Positions 42,764 to 50,717 of a DNA stretch of 64,000 nt are shown here, piece after piece. The position numbers and the translations under genes are program-made. The stretch comes from Microbacterium dauci (GTDB lineage Bacteria > Actinomycetota > Actinomycetes > Actinomycetales > Microbacteriaceae), in NCBI RefSeq assembly GCF_030065535.1, contig NZ_JASJND010000002.1, positions 1-64,000 of the forward strand, read 5' to 3'. Numbering within the stretch: position 1 is the stretch's first letter; the number at the start of each line of letters is the position of its first letter. The notes beneath the pieces are model-generated. The model saw only the letters and a program-made list of their open reading frames with translations, did not search any database and was not told the origin of the DNA.

Positions 42764-43674
42764 GGCTCGGGCTCGTCCTCGGTGAGGCGCTCACCGGTCT
42801 CCGACGCAATGCGTCGATGGTGGTGTCGGTGGTGCTCGTCACCTTCGTGTCGCTCACGTTCGTCGGTGCCGCGATGCTCATGCAGATGCAGATCGCCGAG
42901 ATGCGCGATTACTGGGTCGACCGAGCGCAGGTCGCGGTGTTCATGTGCCGCGAGGACTCGACAGCCACCACCTGTGCCGACGGCGTCGCGAACGAGGAGC
43001 AGCTCGCTGCCGTCGCCGAGAAGCTCGAGAGCCCCGCGCTCGCGGGCATCGTCAGCGGTGCCGACTTCGAGACCCGCGATGAGGCGTACGAGAACGTCCT
43101 CGAACTCATGGGCGAGGACTACGTCGACTTCATCACCCCCGCGCAGCTGAACGACACCTATTGGGTGAACCTCGTCGATCCGACCCAGACCGACGTGATC
43201 GACGAGGCGTTCACCGGCATGGACGGCGTCGAAGAGGTCACCGATCAGATGCAGTACCTCGATCCGCTCTTCTCGGCGCTCACGGTCGCGACATACATCG
43301 CCATCGGTATCGCCGCACTCATGCTCATCGCCGCCGTGCTCCTGATCTCGACGACGATCCGACTCTCCGCATACGCACGCCGGAAGGAGCTCGGCATCAT
43401 GCGCCTCGTCGGGGCGTCGAACCGCTTCATCCAGACGCCGTTCATCCTCGAGGGCGTGTTCGCGGCACTGCTCGGGTCGGCGCTGGCCAGTGTCGCGATC
43501 TGCCTCGGCGTCCAGTTCGGTGTGCACGGGTACCTCCGCGGGCAGATCGACTTCGCCACGTCGTGGGTGGACATGGCGGATGCCGCGCTGGTGGTGCCCG
43601 TCATCGTCGCGCTCGGACTCGTGCTCGCCGCGGCGTCCGCGAGTTTCGCGATCCGTCGCTGGCTGCGCGCCTGA
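42760..43674 (+). CDS. ftsX: Cell-division membrane protein FtsX
   Basis: 304 residues. One helix near 20-43, a large extracytoplasmic loop about 45-175 (with two Cys, CREDSTATTC), then three helices in the FtsX/MacB region including ARRKELGIMRLVGASNRFI. The loop binds peptidoglycan hydrolases in actinobacteria. Partner of FtsE. Confidence 0.94.
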   Translation: MRLGLVLGEALTGLRRNASMVVSVVLVTFVSLTFVGAAMLMQMQIAEMRDYWVDRAQVAVFMCREDSTATTCADGVANEEQLAAVAEKLESPALAGIVSGADFETRDEAYENVLELMGEDYVDFITPAQLNDTYWVNLVDPTQTDVIDEAFTGMDGVEEVTDQMQYLDPLFSALTVATYIAIGIAALMLIAAVLLISTTIRLSAYARRKELGIMRLVGASNRFIQTPFILEGVFAALLGSALASVAICLGVQFGVHGYLRGQIDFATSWVDMADAALVVPVIVALGLVLAAASASFAIRRWLRA

Positions 43675-43703
43675 CCGACACGCACGACCCGGCCCCGCTC
43701 GGC

Positions 43704-43709
43704 TAGACT
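43704..43709 (+). promoter_or_regulatory. -10 box of smpB
   Basis: TAGACT, giving a leader of about 40 bases with GGAGGAG ahead of the smpB ATG. Confidence 0.5.
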
Positions 43710-43754
43710 GGCGGGCCGGCCATGCGGAGCTCGCTGGTCGTCGGAGGAGTCATC

Positions 43755-44231
43755 ATGCCCAGGGAACGCGGGGAACAGGTCATCGCGACCAATCGTCGCG
43801 CGCGCCACGAGTACGCGATCGAGAAGACGTACGAGGCGGGCCTCGTGCTGACCGGCACCGAGGTGAAGTCGCTGCGACAGGGTCGCGCGAACCTCAGCGA
43901 CGGTTACGCGTTCATCGACGGCGGGCAGGCATGGCTCGACGCAGTGCACATCCCGGAGTACTCGCAGGGGCACTGGACGAACCACTCCGCCAAGCGCACG
44001 CGAAAGCTCCTCTTGCACAAGGACGAGATCGTGAAGCTCTCGCACGCCGTCTCGGCTGGCGGCTACACGCTCATCCCGATGAAGCTGTACTTCTCTGATG
44101 GGCGCGCGAAGGTCGAGATCGCGATCGCGAAGGGCAAGCGAGAGTTCGAGAAGCGGCAGACGATCCGCGAGCGCGAGGACAAGCGCGAGGCTGAGCGCGC
44201 GATGCGCAGTCGCAACCGCCTCGGCGAGTGA
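43755..44231 (+). CDS. smpB: SsrA-binding protein SmpB
   Basis: 158-residue trans-translation factor that delivers tmRNA to stalled ribosomes. NRRARHEYAIEKTYEAGLVLTG, the GTEVKSLRQGRANL core and the basic C-terminal tail KREFEKRQTIRERED are canonical. GGAGGAG is eight bases before the ATG. The ssrA gene lies about 3 kb downstream in the same direction. Confidence 0.96.
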   Translation: MPRERGEQVIATNRRARHEYAIEKTYEAGLVLTGTEVKSLRQGRANLSDGYAFIDGGQAWLDAVHIPEYSQGHWTNHSAKRTRKLLLHKDEIVKLSHAVSAGGYTLIPMKLYFSDGRAKVEIAIAKGKREFEKRQTIREREDKREAERAMRSRNRLGE

Positions 44232-44888
44232 TCAGCTCGCGCGGAAGCGTGCGTCGACGGCCACGCTGACGGTGATCTCGCCCGGTCGCAGGTCGATCCC
44301 GGGGGATGCGGCATCCATCATCGCCGCCTTCGCGTAGCGCGGTGCTGAGGCGTGCTCGGTCCCATTTTCCAGAAGCCCCACATCGGCAAGCTCGATCGCC
44401 TCGACGCTCGCTCTGCCGATGGCCTGGGCGTACGCCGTCGCACGGCGCACCGCCTCGCCGATCGCATTCGTCGCGACGTCGCGCTCGATCTGCACGCGTG
44501 TCTCGGGGGAGAGCGACCAGTCGATGCCGCCGACCTGTACGCCGTCACGGAGCGCGAGGTCGCTCAGCCACTCCGACAAGACCGTCGCGTCCGTGAACGT
44601 CGCCGCGACGGTGATCGTCGCGTGGTGGACGAGCGGAAGCTGCTCGCCGCGGTCGTTCCACGGACGGTCGGCCCACACCGAGACGCGGTCGCTGCTCCAC
44701 GCGTCGACCGCGCCTGCATCGGCGTGTGCGGCGACCTCGGCCTGCAGCGGTGCGGCGAGCGCGGTCGCCTGCTCCACGACGGCAGCGCGATCGGGACCGT
44801 CGACGGATGCCGAGACCTGCACGCTCGCCCGCTCGGCGGTGACCCGCTCGTGGTGCTCGCCCCGAACGGTGATGACGATGTCGCTCAT
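44232..44888 (-). CDS. SIMPL domain (DUF541) protein
   Basis: 218 residues with the SIMPL pattern: N-terminal ITVRGEHHERVTAERASVQV, the middle ATNAIGEAVRRATAYAQAIGRA, and C-terminal PGEITVSVAVDARF. No signal peptide is visible, so it is probably cytosolic here, unlike many periplasmic SIMPL proteins. Leaderless-type start. Convergent with smpB without a gap. Function unknown. Confidence 0.82.
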   Translation of the reverse strand: MSDIVITVRGEHHERVTAERASVQVSASVDGPDRAAVVEQATALAAPLQAEVAAHADAGAVDAWSSDRVSVWADRPWNDRGEQLPLVHHATITVAATFTDATVLSEWLSDLALRDGVQVGGIDWSLSPETRVQIERDVATNAIGEAVRRATAYAQAIGRASVEAIELADVGLLENGTEHASAPRYAKAAMMDAASPGIDLRPGEITVSVAVDARFRAS

Positions 44889-44894
44889 GCTCTG

Positions 44895-44900
44895 ACCCTA
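44895..44900 (-). promoter_or_regulatory. -10 box, leaderless start of SIMPL gene
   Basis: TAGGGT on the minus strand, six bases before the ATG at 44888; it overlaps the stop of the upstream gene. Confidence 0.6.
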
Positions 44901-45122
44901 CGCTCGCGGTGGCGCGGCGCGAGGGCGGGGTGCGGGCGGCGGCGGGACCTCCTTCGCCGCGATCACCGCGCCGCGGGGGATTCGCTCCGGTCCGCGCTTG
45001 CCATCGACGACGAGTTCGGTCTCAGACGCCTCGAGGAGCACGCCGAGCGCGTCGGTCGCCTGCCCCGTGGGGAGCAAGTACCTGACGACGACGCGGCGGC
45101 CGGCCGATGGAAGGTTCACCAC
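44898..45122 (-). CDS. Small conserved hypothetical protein
   Basis: 74 residues: a compact beta-strand-rich domain (RRVVVRYLLPTG, ETELVVDGKRGPERIPRGAV) resembling an Sm/SH3-like barrel, then a Pro/Arg/Ala tail. Its GTG overlaps the SDR stop by seven bases, so it is co-translated with that gene. No function can be assigned. Confidence 0.65.
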   Translation of the reverse strand: MVNLPSAGRRVVVRYLLPTGQATDALGVLLEASETELVVDGKRGPERIPRGAVIAAKEVPPPPAPRPRAAPPRA

Positions 45123-46597
45123 TGTCCCGGTGCATAGTCCTTCAAGAACACACCGAACAGGTCTTCGCCGGCCTCACCGCGGACGATCGGGTCGTACACA
45201 CGGGCGGCGCCGTCGACGAGGTCGAGTGGGGCGTGGAACCCCTCCTCGGCGAGGCGGACCTTCGTCGGGTGCGGGCGCTCGTCGGTGATCCATCCGGTGT
45301 CGACGCTCGTCATGAGGATGCCGTCGGACTCGAACATCTCGCGAGCACTTGTGCGGGTGAGCATGTTGACGGCGGCCTTCGCCATGTTCGTGTGCGGGTG
45401 GCCCGGTCCCTTGTAGCCGCGATTGAAGACGCCCTCCATCGCGCTCACGTTCACGATGTAGGTGCGATGCGCGGGGCTGGCCGCGAGCGACGGACGCAGC
45501 TTCGAAACGAGGAGGAACGGCGCCGTGGTGTTGGCGAGCTGCACCTCCAGCATCTCGAGCGGGTCGACTTCTTCGACGCGCTGCACCCAGGAGTTCGAAT
45601 GGTCGAGGTCGGGGATGAGGCCGCCGGCGTCGATGGCCGTGCCGGCGGCGAGACGCTCGAGCGAACTCGATCCGGCCGCCATCGCCTGCTCGGTGAGTTC
45701 CTCGGCGCGCGATGCCGCGGCCGCGAGGATCGGGTGGGCCGTGACCGACCGCTCGAGCGCTTGCGGGTGCTGGTCGTTCGTGTGGCCGAACGTGACCAGC
45801 TCGGGCAGCGGGCCGTCCGGGAGCGGGGAGAGTTCAGCGTCGACGAGCGGTTGATACGCGCCGGGGGACCGCCTGACGGTCTGCGTCGCATTGTTGATGA
45901 GGATGTCGAGGTGGCCGGCAGCGGCGACCTCCTCGGCGAGCCCCACGACCTGGGCCGGGTCGCGCAGGTCGATGCCGACCACCTTCAGCCGGTGGATCCA
46001 GTCCGCGGCATCCGGCAGGCTGCTGAATCGGCGCACCGCGTCTCGGGGGAAACGGGTCGTGATCGTGGTGTGCGCGCCGTCGCGCAGCAGTCGCAGGGCG
46101 ATGTACATGCCGATCTTCGCGCGACCGCCGGTGAGGAGCGCGCGGCGACCCGTGAGGTCGGTACGGGCGTCGCGTTTGGCATGGCTCATCGCCGCGCAGT
46201 CGGGGCAGAGCTGGTGGTAGAACGCGTCGACGACGGTGTACCGCTGCTTGCAGATGTAGCACCCGCGCGCCTTCAGCAGGGTGCCTGCGGAGGGCGTCGT
46301 CGTGCGGGTGCTGATCGGGATGCCGCGGGTCTCGTCGTCGATCCGGTCGGGAGCGCCGGTCGCGGTGGCGTGGACGACGGCGCGGTCTGCTGCGGCGATC
46401 GCGTCGCGGATCTCGCGGCGACGCACCTTCTTCGTCGCCTTGAACATCGCAGCTGTCGCGCGGCGGACGGTGACGTAGTCGGGGTGCGTCTGGTCGACCT
46501 CGGCGAGCGCCTCGAGAACCCGGAGCGTCGTCGCGAGGTCGGCGGGATCGATGCCGCTCGGAGCGTCGGCTGCAGGGGTGGTCTCGTTCTCGGGCAC
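45116..46597 (-). CDS. SDR oxidoreductase with N-terminal zinc ribbon
   Basis: 493 residues. N-terminal helical region 1-110; zinc ribbon CxxC-x14-CxxC at Cys113, 116, 131, 134; Rossmann SDR domain from about 150 with TGGRAKIG (156-163), NNA (235-237) and Ser385. The usual catalytic Tyr of YxxxK is Thr403 (TNMAK, Lys407), so canonical SDR chemistry is doubtful. There is a ~60-residue insertion at about 250-330. GTG start; TAGAAT lies five bases upstream. Divergent from the Nudix gene. Substrate unknown. Confidence 0.82.
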   Translation of the reverse strand: MPENETTPAADAPSGIDPADLATTLRVLEALAEVDQTHPDYVTVRRATAAMFKATKKVRRREIRDAIAAADRAVVHATATGAPDRIDDETRGIPISTRTTTPSAGTLLKARGCYICKQRYTVVDAFYHQLCPDCAAMSHAKRDARTDLTGRRALLTGGRAKIGMYIALRLLRDGAHTTITTRFPRDAVRRFSSLPDAADWIHRLKVVGIDLRDPAQVVGLAEEVAAAGHLDILINNATQTVRRSPGAYQPLVDAELSPLPDGPLPELVTFGHTNDQHPQALERSVTAHPILAAAASRAEELTEQAMAAGSSSLERLAAGTAIDAGGLIPDLDHSNSWVQRVEEVDPLEMLEVQLANTTAPFLLVSKLRPSLAASPAHRTYIVNVSAMEGVFNRGYKGPGHPHTNMAKAAVNMLTRTSAREMFESDGILMTSVDTGWITDERPHPTKVRLAEEGFHAPLDLVDGAARVYDPIVRGEAGEDLFGVFLKDYAPGQW

Positions 46598-46602
46598 ACG
46601 AG

Positions 46603-46608
46603 ATTCTA
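46603..46608 (-). promoter_or_regulatory. -10 box of SDR gene
   Basis: TAGAAT on the minus strand, five bases before GTG 46597; suggests a leaderless mRNA. Confidence 0.5.
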
Positions 46609-46627
46609 CGCCGGGACGGACCCCTGT

Positions 46628-46633
46628 TAGCGT
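46628..46633 (+). promoter_or_regulatory. -10 box, leaderless start of Nudix gene
   Basis: TAGCGT, six bases before GTG 46640. Confidence 0.55.
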
Positions 46634-46639
46634 GCCAGG

Positions 46640-47053
46640 GTGACCAGCCCCGACGCCGCCTCTACGACCGCCAGCATCCGCGTCTCCGCCGCGGTGATCG
46701 TGGACGATGCCGGGCGCCTCCTTCTCGTGCGAAAGGCCGGCACAGCAGCGTTCATGCAGCCGGGCGGCAAGCCCGAGGCCGGGGAGCAGCCGGACGAGAC
46801 GCTCGTGCGGGAGCTCGCCGAAGAACTCGGTCTCGTCATCCCGGTGGCATCCGTCGAAGCGATGGGGGAGTTCACCGCGAGCGCCGCGAACGAACCGGGG
46901 TTCCTCGTCGTGGCCGACGTGTTCCGCGTTGACATCGGCGAGCAGACGCCCGCCGCTGCCGCCGAGATCGCCGAGGTTCGGTGGGTGTCCCGAGCGGATG
47001 CCGCAGCCCTCGAGGTCGCACCGCTCGCGCTGGAGTACTTCCTGCCGGCGTGA
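46640..47053 (+). CDS. Nudix hydrolase
   Basis: 137 residues. A complete Nudix box GGKPEAGE...RELAEELGL at about 42-64 fits GX5EX7REUXEEXGU. Pyrophosphohydrolase of a nucleoside-diphosphate derivative; MutT-like size but substrate not predictable. GTG start, leaderless type, divergent from the SDR gene and just upstream of tmRNA. Confidence 0.87.
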   Translation: MTSPDAASTTASIRVSAAVIVDDAGRLLLVRKAGTAAFMQPGGKPEAGEQPDETLVRELAEELGLVIPVASVEAMGEFTASAANEPGFLVVADVFRVDIGEQTPAAAAEIAEVRWVSRADAAALEVAPLALEYFLPA

Positions 47054-47103
47054 CCACGTGCGGGAATGGCGGGGGAGTGGCATCCGTTGTAGGCTGTAAT
47101 GCT

Positions 47104-47121
47104 CGAGCGGTTCGCCGCTCG
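47104..47121 (+). other. UUCG-capped hairpin upstream of tmRNA
   Basis: CGAGCGG-TTCG-CCGCTCG: a 7-bp perfect stem with a TTCG tetraloop between the probable ssrA promoter region (TGTAAT, 47095-47100) and the mature tmRNA 5' end. Possibly a precursor leader structure or the Nudix gene terminator. Confidence 0.5.
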
Positions 47122-47171
47122 GGTTGGTAATTCCACAGTGCGACAACGGTCCACACGCCGCCAGGCGCCAC

Positions 47172-47544
47172 GGGGATGATCGGTTTCGACATCGCCTGTG
47201 ACTCTGCGGGAAGCGGGCCGAGGATGCAGGGTTATCTCGTTAACGACCTCTGCGAACCAATAACTGCCGAAAAGAAGCAGTCCGACTTCGCCCTCGCTGC
47301 CTGAGCAGCGAGCCCGAGTCCGTCAATCCGTGACTGATCCCGTCACGGTCCTTGGCGTCATCTAAGGGATCTTGCTGCGTGACGTCGCCTGAGCGTCACG
47401 CGGGACTTTCTTCAGGCTGGGCCCGTCGACTTATGTGTCTGTACTGAATGTCGGGGCCGAGCAGAACGCCTTTTACAGACTGCGCCCGGAGAAGACGCCG
47501 TCTCTCAGCGATGGACGGGGGTTCGATTCCCCCCATCTCCACGA
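47172..47544 (+). ncRNA. ssrA: tmRNA (ssrA)
   Basis: Transfer-messenger RNA rescuing stalled ribosomes with SmpB. The 5' GGGGATG pairs with 3' CATCTCC to form the acceptor stem, and the T-arm GGGTTCGATTCC is present. The tag frame is 47266-47304 and encodes AEKKQSDFALAA then TGA, the usual ALAA degron. The 3' CCA is not encoded (ACGA follows the stem). Confidence 0.95.
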
Positions 47545-47562
47545 ACCGTTGTCGCGACGAGG

Positions 47563-47606
47563 AAGCCCCTCGATCCCCTGGAAACATTGGGATCGAGGGG
47601 CTTTCG
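47563..47606 (+). terminator. Terminator of ssrA
   Basis: 15-bp perfect stem (47563-47577 with 47589-47603), an 11-base loop and TTTCGT following. Confidence 0.85.
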
Positions 47607-47632
47607 TCGTTGCTGCACCCGCAGGGTCCACG

Positions 47633-48205
47633 TCAGGGCTGGACGTCGATGAGGTCCAGCCCCTGCTTCGTATCCGAGACCGTGACGGCGCCGCTCTCGA
47701 AGCGATAGGTCATCCCATACCCGTCCGCGTCGAGACGCAGCGCGGACGCCGGGTCCTCGGTGAGGATGACGTCGTCGCCGTCGTCCTCGCGCACCCAGCC
47801 CTCCTCGAGCAGCGCGGTCTGCACGGACGCGGCATCCGCGTCGTCGATCGGCGACCAGCCGAAGAGCACCAGGTCATCGCTCGTCGGCGACGAGAAGTCG
47901 CCCCACGTGCACGCCGTACCGTCGGGGAGCTCGAGGTCGAGGATCACGAAGGGGTCTTCGCGCACCGACCAGTCGGTCGCTGCGAACTCCGCGGCGGCGT
48001 CGGCCGCGAGCATGTTCTCGCACGTCACCGACGCGGGATCGACCGTCGGCGCGGGAGTCGGTGTCGCCGAGTCGGATGCGGGCCCGCCGAGGGCTGCATC
48101 GCCCGGGGCCTGCGATGCGGTGCCACCCGGTGTCTGCGGCGAGCAGCCTGCGATCAGGGCGGCGAGCACGAACGTGCCGGCTGCGACGAGGAATCGACGT
48201 GGCAT
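47633..48205 (-). CDS. Predicted lipoprotein
   Basis: 190 residues. Signal peptide with lipobox LIAGC (Cys21), a Pro/Thr/Ala-rich linker about 25-57, then an acidic exported domain with two cysteines (CENML, CTWGDF) likely disulfide bonded. No family recognised. Starts three bases after hisN ends, same strand, so co-transcribed with it. Confidence 0.75.
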   Translation of the reverse strand: MPRRFLVAAGTFVLAALIAGCSPQTPGGTASQAPGDAALGGPASDSATPTPAPTVDPASVTCENMLAADAAAEFAATDWSVREDPFVILDLELPDGTACTWGDFSSPTSDDLVLFGWSPIDDADAASVQTALLEEGWVREDDGDDVILTEDPASALRLDADGYGMTYRFESGAVTVSDTKQGLDLIDVQP

Positions 48206-48208
48206 CCG

Positions 48209-49042
48209 CTACGCGTCCGACCCGTGGATGAGGGTGAGGAATTCGTCGTGGAGGCGGCCGTTGGTCGCGACCGACGAGCGCGTGGCGATCGTCTCGGCGC
48301 CGTCGATATCGGTGAAGCGCCCGCCGGCTTCGAGCACGATCGGGACGTGGGCGGCGATGTCGTACTCCTTGACATCGAACTCGGCGACGAACTCGAGGCG
48401 CCCCTCGGCGAGGAGCATGTACGGCCAGGCGTCGCCATAGCCGCGGTCGCGCCAGACCGAGCGCGAGAGACGCAGGAGCGCGTCGGTGCGACCGACGTCG
48501 TCCCATTGGGCGATGCTCTGGAAGCTCGCGCTCGCGGCGTCGAGCGAGGCGACATGCGAGACGCCGAGGCGACGCGGTGCGCCGGACGGGTCGAGCGTCC
48601 ACGCGCCGAGGCCGCTCGCCGCCCACCAGCGCCGGCCGATGCCGGGTTGGCTCACGACGCCGACGCGCGGGACACCGTCGATCGAGAGCGCGATGAGCGT
48701 CGCCCACATCGGGATGCCCTTGAGGTAGTTCGCGGTGCCGTCGATCGGGTCGATGATCCAGGTCCGCTCGGCGGTCACCGAGCCCCCGAACTCTTCGCCG
48801 AAGACGGCGTCGTCGGGACGCTCCGCCGCGAGCAGGTCGCGGATGGCGCGTTCGGTCGCGAGGTCTGCCTCCGTGACGTGCGAGTCGTCGGCCTTCGTCT
48901 GCACCTCGAGGTCGGGCGCGTCGAAGCGGAGCATCGACACCGCGTCGGCGGCATCCGCCAGTCGGAGGGCGAGCGCGAGGTCGTCTTCGAGGGAGCCGTC
49001 GAAGGGCGCGGTCCAGCTTCCGGAGGTGGTGGGGGAGCTCAC
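48209..49042 (-). CDS. hisN: Histidinol-phosphatase, inositol monophosphatase family
   Basis: 277-residue Mg-dependent phosphatase. Metal sites: FGEEFGG (Glu pair), WIIDPIDGTANYLKG (Asp-Pro-Ile-Asp-Gly) and the distal DAWPYMLLAEGRLEF...EYDIAAHVPIV. IMPase-fold HisN performs the histidinol-phosphate step in actinobacteria, and in Corynebacterium it lies close to prfB-ftsEX-smpB, which matches here. A general inositol monophosphatase remains the alternative. GTG start with TATCCT six bases upstream. Confidence 0.82.
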   Translation of the reverse strand: MSSPTTSGSWTAPFDGSLEDDLALALRLADAADAVSMLRFDAPDLEVQTKADDSHVTEADLATERAIRDLLAAERPDDAVFGEEFGGSVTAERTWIIDPIDGTANYLKGIPMWATLIALSIDGVPRVGVVSQPGIGRRWWAASGLGAWTLDPSGAPRRLGVSHVASLDAASASFQSIAQWDDVGRTDALLRLSRSVWRDRGYGDAWPYMLLAEGRLEFVAEFDVKEYDIAAHVPIVLEAGGRFTDIDGAETIATRSSVATNGRLHDEFLTLIHGSDA

Positions 49043-49048
49043 TCCTCC

Positions 49049-49054
49049 AGGATA
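49049..49054 (-). promoter_or_regulatory. -10 box of hisN
   Basis: TATCCT on the minus strand. The six bases to the GTG read GGAGGA, which would be a ribosome binding site only if another promoter is used. Confidence 0.45.
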
Positions 49055-49116
49055 CGACCCGCGGAGGTGGCTCGATTGGCGGTGAACCGGATCGTGATGG
49101 TAGTGTTGACCCTCGG

Positions 49117-49132
49117 TTCGGAACGTTCCGAA
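49117..49132. repeat. 16-bp perfect palindrome upstream of tRNA-Lys
   Basis: TTCGGAACGTTCCGAA, ending four bases before the tRNA 5' end. It could fold in the precursor or bind a dimeric regulator. A possible promoter (TTGGCG 49076, TAGTGT 49101) lies upstream. Confidence 0.7.
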
Positions 49133-49136
49133 TCAC

Positions 49137-49209
49137 GCACCTCTAGCTCAATCGGCAGAGCAACTGACTCTTAATCAGTGGGTTCAGGGTTCAAGTCCCT
49201 GGGGGTGCA
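49137..49209 (+). tRNA. tRNA-Lys (CTT)
   Basis: 73 bases; acceptor GCACCTC pairs with GGGGTGC (one T-G), anticodon loop ACTCTTAA gives CTT, T-loop GTTCAAGTC. CCA not encoded. Confidence 0.95.
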
Positions 49210-49213
49210 CGAC

Positions 49214-49256
49214 GGCCCCGGTCACTCTCGCCAGTGACCGGGGCCTTCTTCGTTTC
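49214..49256 (+). terminator. Terminator of tRNA-Lys
   Basis: 13-bp perfect stem (49214-49226 with 49233-49245), 6-base loop and the T-rich TTCTTCGTTT. Confidence 0.88.
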
Positions 49257-49285
49257 CGTCCCGCCCTGATGGCCTCCGAGGTGGC

Positions 49286-49291
49286 TAACGT
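49286..49291 (+). promoter_or_regulatory. -10 box, leaderless start at 49298
   Basis: TAACGT, six bases before ATG 49298. Confidence 0.6.
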
Positions 49292-49297
49292 GGCTCC

Positions 49298-50716
49298 ATG
49301 GAGACCCAGGAGTACGACCTCATCGTCATCGGCGCCGGACCCGTCGGCGAGAACGTGGCCGATCGCGCGGTGCGGGCAGGACTGACCGCGGTGATCGTGG
49401 AGTCCGAGCTCGTCGGCGGCGAGTGCTCGTACTGGGCGTGCATGCCGTCCAAGGCGCTCCTGCGCGCCCCGGCTGCGCTCCGCGCCGCCCGGGCCGTCCC
49501 CGGGGCGGCAGAGGCGGTCACAGGAAGTATCGACATCGCCGCGGTGCTCGCCCGCCGCGATCGCATCGTGCACGAGTGGCAGGACACCTCGCAGGTCGAG
49601 TGGCTTCAGAGCGCCGGCATCGACCTCGTGCGCGGCTTCGGGCGGCTGAGCGGCGAGCGAGAGGTGACCGTCGAAGCCGGCGACGGCTCGACGCGGGTCC
49701 TCCGCGCGCGGCACGCAGTGGCCGTCTGCACCGGCTCTGCCGCCCTCGTCCCGGACATCGAGGGACTCGTGGATGCTGCGCCCTGGACGAGCCGCGAGGC
49801 GACGAGTGCCCACGAGGTCCCGGCATCCCTCGTCGTCCTCGGTGGCGGTGTCGTCGGCGTCGAGATGGCCACGGCGTTCGCGGCGCTGGGGGCGGAGGTG
49901 ACCGTGCTGGCGCGATCCGGTCTGCTCGGCACGTTCGAGCCGTTCGCAGGGAACGCGGTGACCGAGGCGCTCCGAGCCGTCGGTGCGACCGTGCGAACCG
50001 GCGTGGAGCCGCGCAGCGTGCGCCGGGATGCCGACGGCACGATCGTCGTGGCGCTCGATGACGGCGATGAGGTACGTGCCGACGAGATGCTCGTCGCGAC
50101 CGGGCGGACGCCTCGCACCGACGGGATCGGCCTCGACATCGTCGGACTCGAACCCGGCTCGTGGCTCGAGGTGGACGACTCGATGCGCGTGCGGGGGAGC
50201 GAATGGCTGTACGCCGTCGGCGACGTGAACCACCGTGCCCTGCTCACGCACCAGGGGAAGTACCAAGCGCGGATCGCCGGCGACGTGATAGGGCGTCGCG
50301 CGACCGGTGCCGAACCGGTCTCGCGGGCGTGGGGCCCGTACGATGCCACCGCCGACGACAGCGCCGTCCCTCAGGTCGTCTTCACCGATCCCGAAGTCGC
50401 TGCGGTCGGGCACACCGAGCGGTCCGCGCGTGAGGCCGGCATCCCGATTCGCGTCGTCGACTACGACCTCGGCTGGGTCGCCGGCGCGAGTACCCACGCG
50501 GACGGCTACACCGGTACGGCACGCGCGATCGTCGACACCGAGCGACGTGTGCTCGTCGGCGCGACCTTCGTCGGCCCCGACGTCGCCGAGCTCCTCCACG
50601 CCGCCACGATCGCGGTCGTCGGTGAAGTGTCGCTCGACCGGCTCTGGCATGCCGTGCCGGCCTATCCGACGATCAGCGAAGTCTGGCTGCGCTGGCTCGA
50701 AGCGCTCCAGGACTGA
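49298..50716 (+). CDS. FAD-dependent pyridine nucleotide-disulfide oxidoreductase
   Basis: 472 residues. FAD fold IGAGPVGEN (11-19), redox pair Cys43-x4-Cys48 in the variant motif GGECSYWACMPSK, NAD(P) fold VLGGGVVGVEMA and the second FAD site YAVGDVN. The C-terminal dimerisation domain has YPTISE with Tyr456 where lipoamide dehydrogenases and glutathione or mercuric reductase relatives have the catalytic His of HPTxxE; Glu461 is kept. Substrate is therefore unclear. Leaderless-type start, single gene. Confidence 0.87.
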   Translation: METQEYDLIVIGAGPVGENVADRAVRAGLTAVIVESELVGGECSYWACMPSKALLRAPAALRAARAVPGAAEAVTGSIDIAAVLARRDRIVHEWQDTSQVEWLQSAGIDLVRGFGRLSGEREVTVEAGDGSTRVLRARHAVAVCTGSAALVPDIEGLVDAAPWTSREATSAHEVPASLVVLGGGVVGVEMATAFAALGAEVTVLARSGLLGTFEPFAGNAVTEALRAVGATVRTGVEPRSVRRDADGTIVVALDDGDEVRADEMLVATGRTPRTDGIGLDIVGLEPGSWLEVDDSMRVRGSEWLYAVGDVNHRALLTHQGKYQARIAGDVIGRRATGAEPVSRAWGPYDATADDSAVPQVVFTDPEVAAVGHTERSAREAGIPIRVVDYDLGWVAGASTHADGYTGTARAIVDTERRVLVGATFVGPDVAELLHAATIAVVGEVSLDRLWHAVPAYPTISEVWLRWLEALQD

Positions 50717-50717
50717 G

